This document shows, piece by piece, positions 54,401 through 60,400 of a stretch of 64,000 nucleotides of DNA; the stretch's first letter is position 1; every line of letters starts with the position of its first letter. The DNA is taken from NCBI GenBank assembly GCA_018389105.1, contig JACATO010002731.1:620001-684000 (forward strand), written 5' to 3'. Below the pieces are notes generated by a model. It saw only the letters and a program-made list of their open reading frames with translations. It was not told the origin of the DNA and made no database searches. Source of the DNA: Nautilus pompilius (taxonomy: Eukaryota; Mollusca; Cephalopoda; Nautilida; Nautilidae). The translations under genes and the position numbers were made by a program.

Positions 54401-57400
54401 TTGAGAGTTCTGATGGAGAATTAAGAGAAAAAATATTCTTATTGTGTGGACAAAAACAGTTTTTTTTTCTTAGTTACCAGTACTAGAGGTCTGGTCATAA
54501 ACTTTGGTTAAGTTTTAGCATGGGAAAATATTTTTTTTAATAACATTAAAAAAAATACTGGTCGAAAAAATTACTGGTTAATAGTGATAGTGTAAATCAG
54601 GTTAAGCATTGTATTGACAGACAATTCATTTTTTCTTGTGCATCAAGAATAGAAGTAAAAAAAAACTATGGTAATTTTTAAAAATTTCTTTATTAGTAGT
54701 GCACTGTGAAGAAATAAAATGCTGTAGCCTATAAGGCATTGATGTAATCTGACATTGAAGTCAGTTCAAAGTTTTCTAAGGTTGAAAGAAGTACTTTTAT
54801 ATGTGATATTCTTTAATTTTAAAAGGTACACATGATTCCTAAGTATTAGGTTGTTACAAAAGTTTTGATATTTTATATATTATGTTAATTTGGGGGTTTA
54901 TTTTTTGCCTGCTTGTGAAGGTGCATAGATAAGTTATATATCATTTTGTATCGTGTGTTTTGGCATACATTATGTAAAATCTACCTTTTTAAAATCATGA
55001 AATGGGTATTTGTTTCAGGGTTCTGAGTGAAGCATGGATAGAAAAGTATTTTGTGCCATTTTGCTTCACGAGTTCAAACGGGGCCACGAAGTGAGCATGA
55101 GGCAAGGACACAACAAATGAGTGCACAGTACAATGATGGTTTGCAAAGTTTCAATCAGATGTGAGCCTCGAAGATAAGGAACATAACAGAAGTCCTTCCA
55201 GCTGTGATGACGACCATCTAAAAGCCTCATTTGAAGCCGATCCAAAAAAAAAACTGCGAGAAATTGCTGGAGAGCTTGATGTGAGCACAGCAACTGCTTT
55301 CCAGCATCTTGACGCAATCAACCAGGAGAAAATCTTGACAAGTGGGTGCCTTACGACTTGAATGAAAAACAACAAAATCATCGATTGGAGAGATCTGCTC
55401 TTCACTTGTCATAAGAAACAAAAACAACCCATTTCTTGACCAAATCATTATGTTGGCTGAAAAATGGATCCTTTACAACAATTGAAAATGATCAGCACAG
55501 TGGTTCAACAGAGACAAGGCGCCTAACCACATTCCAAAACCAAGCCTCCACCCAAAGAAGGTCATGGTCACTGTCTGGTGGACTGCAACTGATATCATCC
55601 ACTATAATTTCTTGCAACCTGGTGAAACCATCACAGTTGAAAGGTACTGTCGTGATTTAAACATTGTTCATCAGAAACTCTCCCAACGGCAGCCAGCATC
55701 GGTGAATCGAAGAGACCCAATCCTGCTCCACGACAATGCTCGTCGTCATGTTGCAGAAGTGACTCTTCAGAAACTGAACATGGGGTACGAAGTTCTCCCT
55801 CACCCAGCCTATTCACCAGACCTTTCTCCCACAGACTACCACCTTTTCAAACACCTTGACATCTTCCTCCATATAAATCCTTCTTTAACCAAGCAGCAAT
55901 TGAAACTGACTCCAGAAATCCAGATTTTTTTCAAAATGGTATAAATGCGCTTGTAACTCATTTGCAGAAGTGTACTGATTGTAATGGAATTTACTTTGAT
56001 TAATAAATTTCACATTCAGCAATAATATAGAGTCTCATTGTTGTGGTAAGAAACAAACAGAACTTTTGTAACAACCTAATAGATAATAATATGTTAATAG
56101 TAGTGGAAAAGAGTCAGTAGACAAGCATGGATTTAGTGGTGGGTGCCATGTCTGTCTTTATTTTTTTCCAAAAAAATTGTATGTTCTTGTTTTTCACCAA
56201 AATAACTTCAAATCAAACTAGATTAGTCCAGCTATATCTTGTCAAATGCAGTGCAAAATAAAATTTTGCTAGTTTGTATGTTTTTGGTGAATATGCCAAA
56301 TTTTGTGATTTGCCAAAATGAAAGAAAATAAAGCAGGTGAAAATATATATAAAACACATCCCTTTGACATTACATTCAAATATTATTTTCAAATTTAAAA
56401 AAAAAACAAATTCAATTTACTGAACAGTTACAAAAACTATGCAAGAGTATTTTCGCATTTATTGAGCTTGCAAGATTACCTGTGCATCCTTAGAAATATA
56501 ATGTTTTAAACTCTCATATTTTAGGTTTAACATCAAGTAGATCATATAACTTTTTTAAAATTTGGTTTAAAATGACAGATTTTAGTACCTGGAAAACTTA
56601 TTCTTCAACATTGGTGTTAAAACAATTCACTATAAAGTAAATTGTTGTTATCTATAAAAGACCTTTTCTTTTTAACATTATTTATACATTAAATGAAAGT
56701 AATGAAGTGTTGTTTCTTTCAGAATTTTGAAGCTTGGAGCAATCTTGCAGCAGCATATGTGAAGTTGAATCAAAAGTAAGCTTGTTAACCCTAGTAATAC
56801 TATCATGGTCAGCATTGACATGTATCTAGGTCTACTAACTTCTGGGGTGTATGGAAGGGCACAGTGCTTTAAGAGTTCTGTAATACTTTTTAAATAGTTT
56901 TTACTTATATGAAAATTAGTTTTATCGTTTTAATTCTTTTTTTTACTGAAAAAAATGTTTTTAATAATTTTCAGTGAGAAAAATACTTCTATATCAGTAG
57001 GGGTTAGAGAGCTGGTGGCCCACACCTTAAGTATCAGGGTAGACTGAGAAACCCTTGTTGGGTTTAAGATGGCGCCAGCTGTAATAATTTTTAGCCAAGT
57101 TGTTTTTAAATACTGTATAACATTATGCATGTGCTAAACATTTTTAATATTGATCATCTTGCCACATATTTAGTAAAGTTATGTGAAGTCCTTCCTTTAA
57201 AACTTCTATCCCCACTCATTTTATGATATTAGTTCATTATGAACTGGCTTTTTTCTGATACAATTAAAATTCATTTAGTGGAGTGCACATATTTGTTTTT
57301 TGTTGGTTATTACATGGAGGTATGAAGCCATCTTGATTTACACAAGGTGTCTAATTTGGAGAGGTAATTATTGATTATGAGAGAAAATCTGGTATTGCTG

Positions 57401-60400
57401 TAAGGTAACCGGCCCACTCATGGTTAGAGTGGTTGAGAGCTGATCTATTATATGTGCAATTTGGATTTGATACAGTTTATTTCTTCCATGAAGATTTAAT
57501 TAAAACTGGAACCACTTTTAACTTGGTTCTGTTCTCTCTCTAAAAGGAAAAAAGCCTTTGCTGTTCTTCAGGATGCCATAAAGTGCAGCTATGACAATTG
57601 GAAGCTGTGGGAAAACTACCTTATTGTAAGTGATGATTGTTTTTTTTTTTGTACACCAATGTCTATAGTGAGACAACCTTGGTGAGGGAAGTGTAGTGCT
57701 ACGGTTATCTACTAGCTGATGATTTGAAGGTTAATATATAACACTGGAAATTCCATTTTAAAAAATCAAAACAAAAACCTACCTATTTGAAAAGGGCTGG
57801 TTGATGCACATTTTATAAGGTAGTTTACTGGCTGGTCTTGGATTTGAAATATTAGCCATAACTGAGAGAAAAATCTTTTACAGTGATAGATAAATAAATA
57901 AATCCAGGAATACATGATGTTACAAAAGACGAGTGTTCAGACATTTTGGAGCAATAATTAGTTTTTAATTTACATGAGTAGAAAACAGTAGTGACTAGTC
58001 TTTTACATATGTATACTTGACACTTAATGAAAAACAGGTGCTAGGTTTCAGTATCAGCATTCAATCTTCTAAACAGTTTTGTAACAGGAAGATAAAATAC
58101 AATATTGTGTAGTTTTGGACTGAGTATAGTCATTAAAAAGTTTATATTACATACCTCTGGGTGTGTATGTATGTACTACATTATCACAGTACAGATATGC
58201 TTTTTGATGCAGGCAAGACTAATTGCTTGGCTGATTGATTAATAACTGCCTTCTCTAAATGTCTTCAGACAATAGTTCTGTGTGTGTGTTTCTATCACTT
58301 TTTCTTTCTTTTATAAGGTGACTTGGTTGGAGGGGCAGATACTGCACATACCAATAATAAAAGAGAAAAATGTATATCTGATGCACTGATAGTCATAATT
58401 GTGGATTAATCAATAGAATAATTTATCAAGTTTTTAAAAGGAGGATATTCTGATGAAAAACTACTAGATTTTTTGTGTCAAAGTTTGAAAATAAACTTTA
58501 TATGCACTGATGTATGTATGAATATGAGATATTTTATTAATGGTTCCACAACAGTAATTTTCGCTTATTAGGTCTATTTGCAAAAATATTAGAATAATAT
58601 TTACACATTTATTTTAATATTTTATTTGTATCCATTCTCGTTTCCACTACTACAAGGGTTGGTTTGAAAGTAATGCCTGTTAGTTTTCTCCCTGGATGTA
58701 TGCATGGAAGTTTGTCAAAAAACTTTCTGTGGATAGACTCATATGTAGTTCCTGCTTTTGGCACATTAGTTTCTCTGAAAACCATTGGCCAACAATAGTG
58801 CACCAGTCTATAATAGCTGCTGCTCTTGATGTGTGTACAAAGAAGATTGTGATTGAATTTCTGACTGTAGAGGGAGTACAACCTGGAGATATTCACCAGC
58901 ATCTGAAAAATGTTTGAGATCTATTGTTAATGTGAATACATCGAGATGGTGGGCAAATGCAGAAACTAACCTCAAAGACACACTACACAGCCATTGTCAA
59001 TCCACAGCAGTGGCACCAGAGAACATGCACAGATAGATGATCTGATTCATAACAATTGGTACATCTCCACTCAGAACTTGCACTAATTTGTGCATATCAG
59101 AAAACTTGCAATCATCAAGATTATCCAAAACCTTGGTTGCTCTTAAATATGTGCCAGTGGTTGCTTCAGATGCTGACAGACTGTTACAAACAAAACTAGA
59201 AGACCACCTGAGCTGAACTATTTGAGTGTTTAAAGGCTGAAGGTGAGACATTTCTCTTAGGCATCATTACAGGTAATGAGACATGGGTGCATCATTATGA
59301 CCAATAAACCAAACACTATTCCATAGAGCACTACAACCAAGACTCTTCCCGAAAAAGGTTGTTGTTCAAGGTTCAACCTTCCATTAGGGAAGTCATGGTC
59401 ACAATTTTTTTGAACACAAGATGTCATCTTTATAAATGTTTTGTTCAATAGTGTTGCCATAAAGTCTGATCACTACATCAGAATGTTGAAAATACTTAGA
59501 CAATTCATCCAAAGAGCTTGCCCAAATCTGAAGATCTCTCAGGTGCTGCTGCAACATACCAGCCTGTGCATGATGCAGTGTGCAAATGGCTTTGCATATG
59601 TAATGAGGATTTTTGCAGTGATGGTATGCACAACCTGGTTAAGCACTGGAGAAAGTGTATTGCACACAATGGGGACTACATTGAAAAATAATTGTGTATG
59701 CAGTATGGATGTATCTATTTTCTTTGCTAGTTTTATCATTTTTTAAATGAAAGGTTATAGAGAAAATAATTATTAGCTATTACTTTTGTACCAATTCTTG
59801 TATATGTAAACACAATTGATTTAAAATGAGATGTAAAATGTAGTATTTCTAAAGCAGGACTTGATATTTTTGCAGTTGCTTCCAGTGTTTGAGGGGGGGT
59901 ATACTACAACTGAATATGATATTAAAATAGAGGAAAAGTGAAGCTAATATCTAAGGAGGAGGAAAAAATGAGAGTAACATTTTAATGGTGAGGAGATAAC
60001 TAATGAAATCTTAAAAGACTTGACATAGGTAGTACTAATCTCTTTCCTTCCACATGATAATGCTTTTTTTCCATTTCATACTCAATTAGGTTGGTGTTGA
60101 TTGTGGACAATTTAAAGAAGTGATTCGGGCGAGTCATCGCTTACTGGACTTGAAAGAAAAGTGGATTGATGAAGAGGTGAGTAATAATGGACATTGTTGT
60201 TTTTTTTTAATTTGGTTTAAATGGAATATGTTAATGAATATCAAAATGATGGTATAAAACATGATTTTTATAAGTAGTAAATAAACAATATTTCAAACTA
60301 TTTTCATCTTCAATGAATAAAAACCAATTCAGGCACAAAAAATATAATATACAAGAGAAAACCACAAAGATTGAAAATGGTAGGTGGGTGGAAAAATGCA

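Noticed and set aside
57400-57490. tRNA-like stretch (GGTTAGAGTGGTTGAGAGCT)
   Set aside because: It has an A-box-like segment but no acceptor-stem pairing or B box good enough for a tRNA gene, and no SINE body follows.
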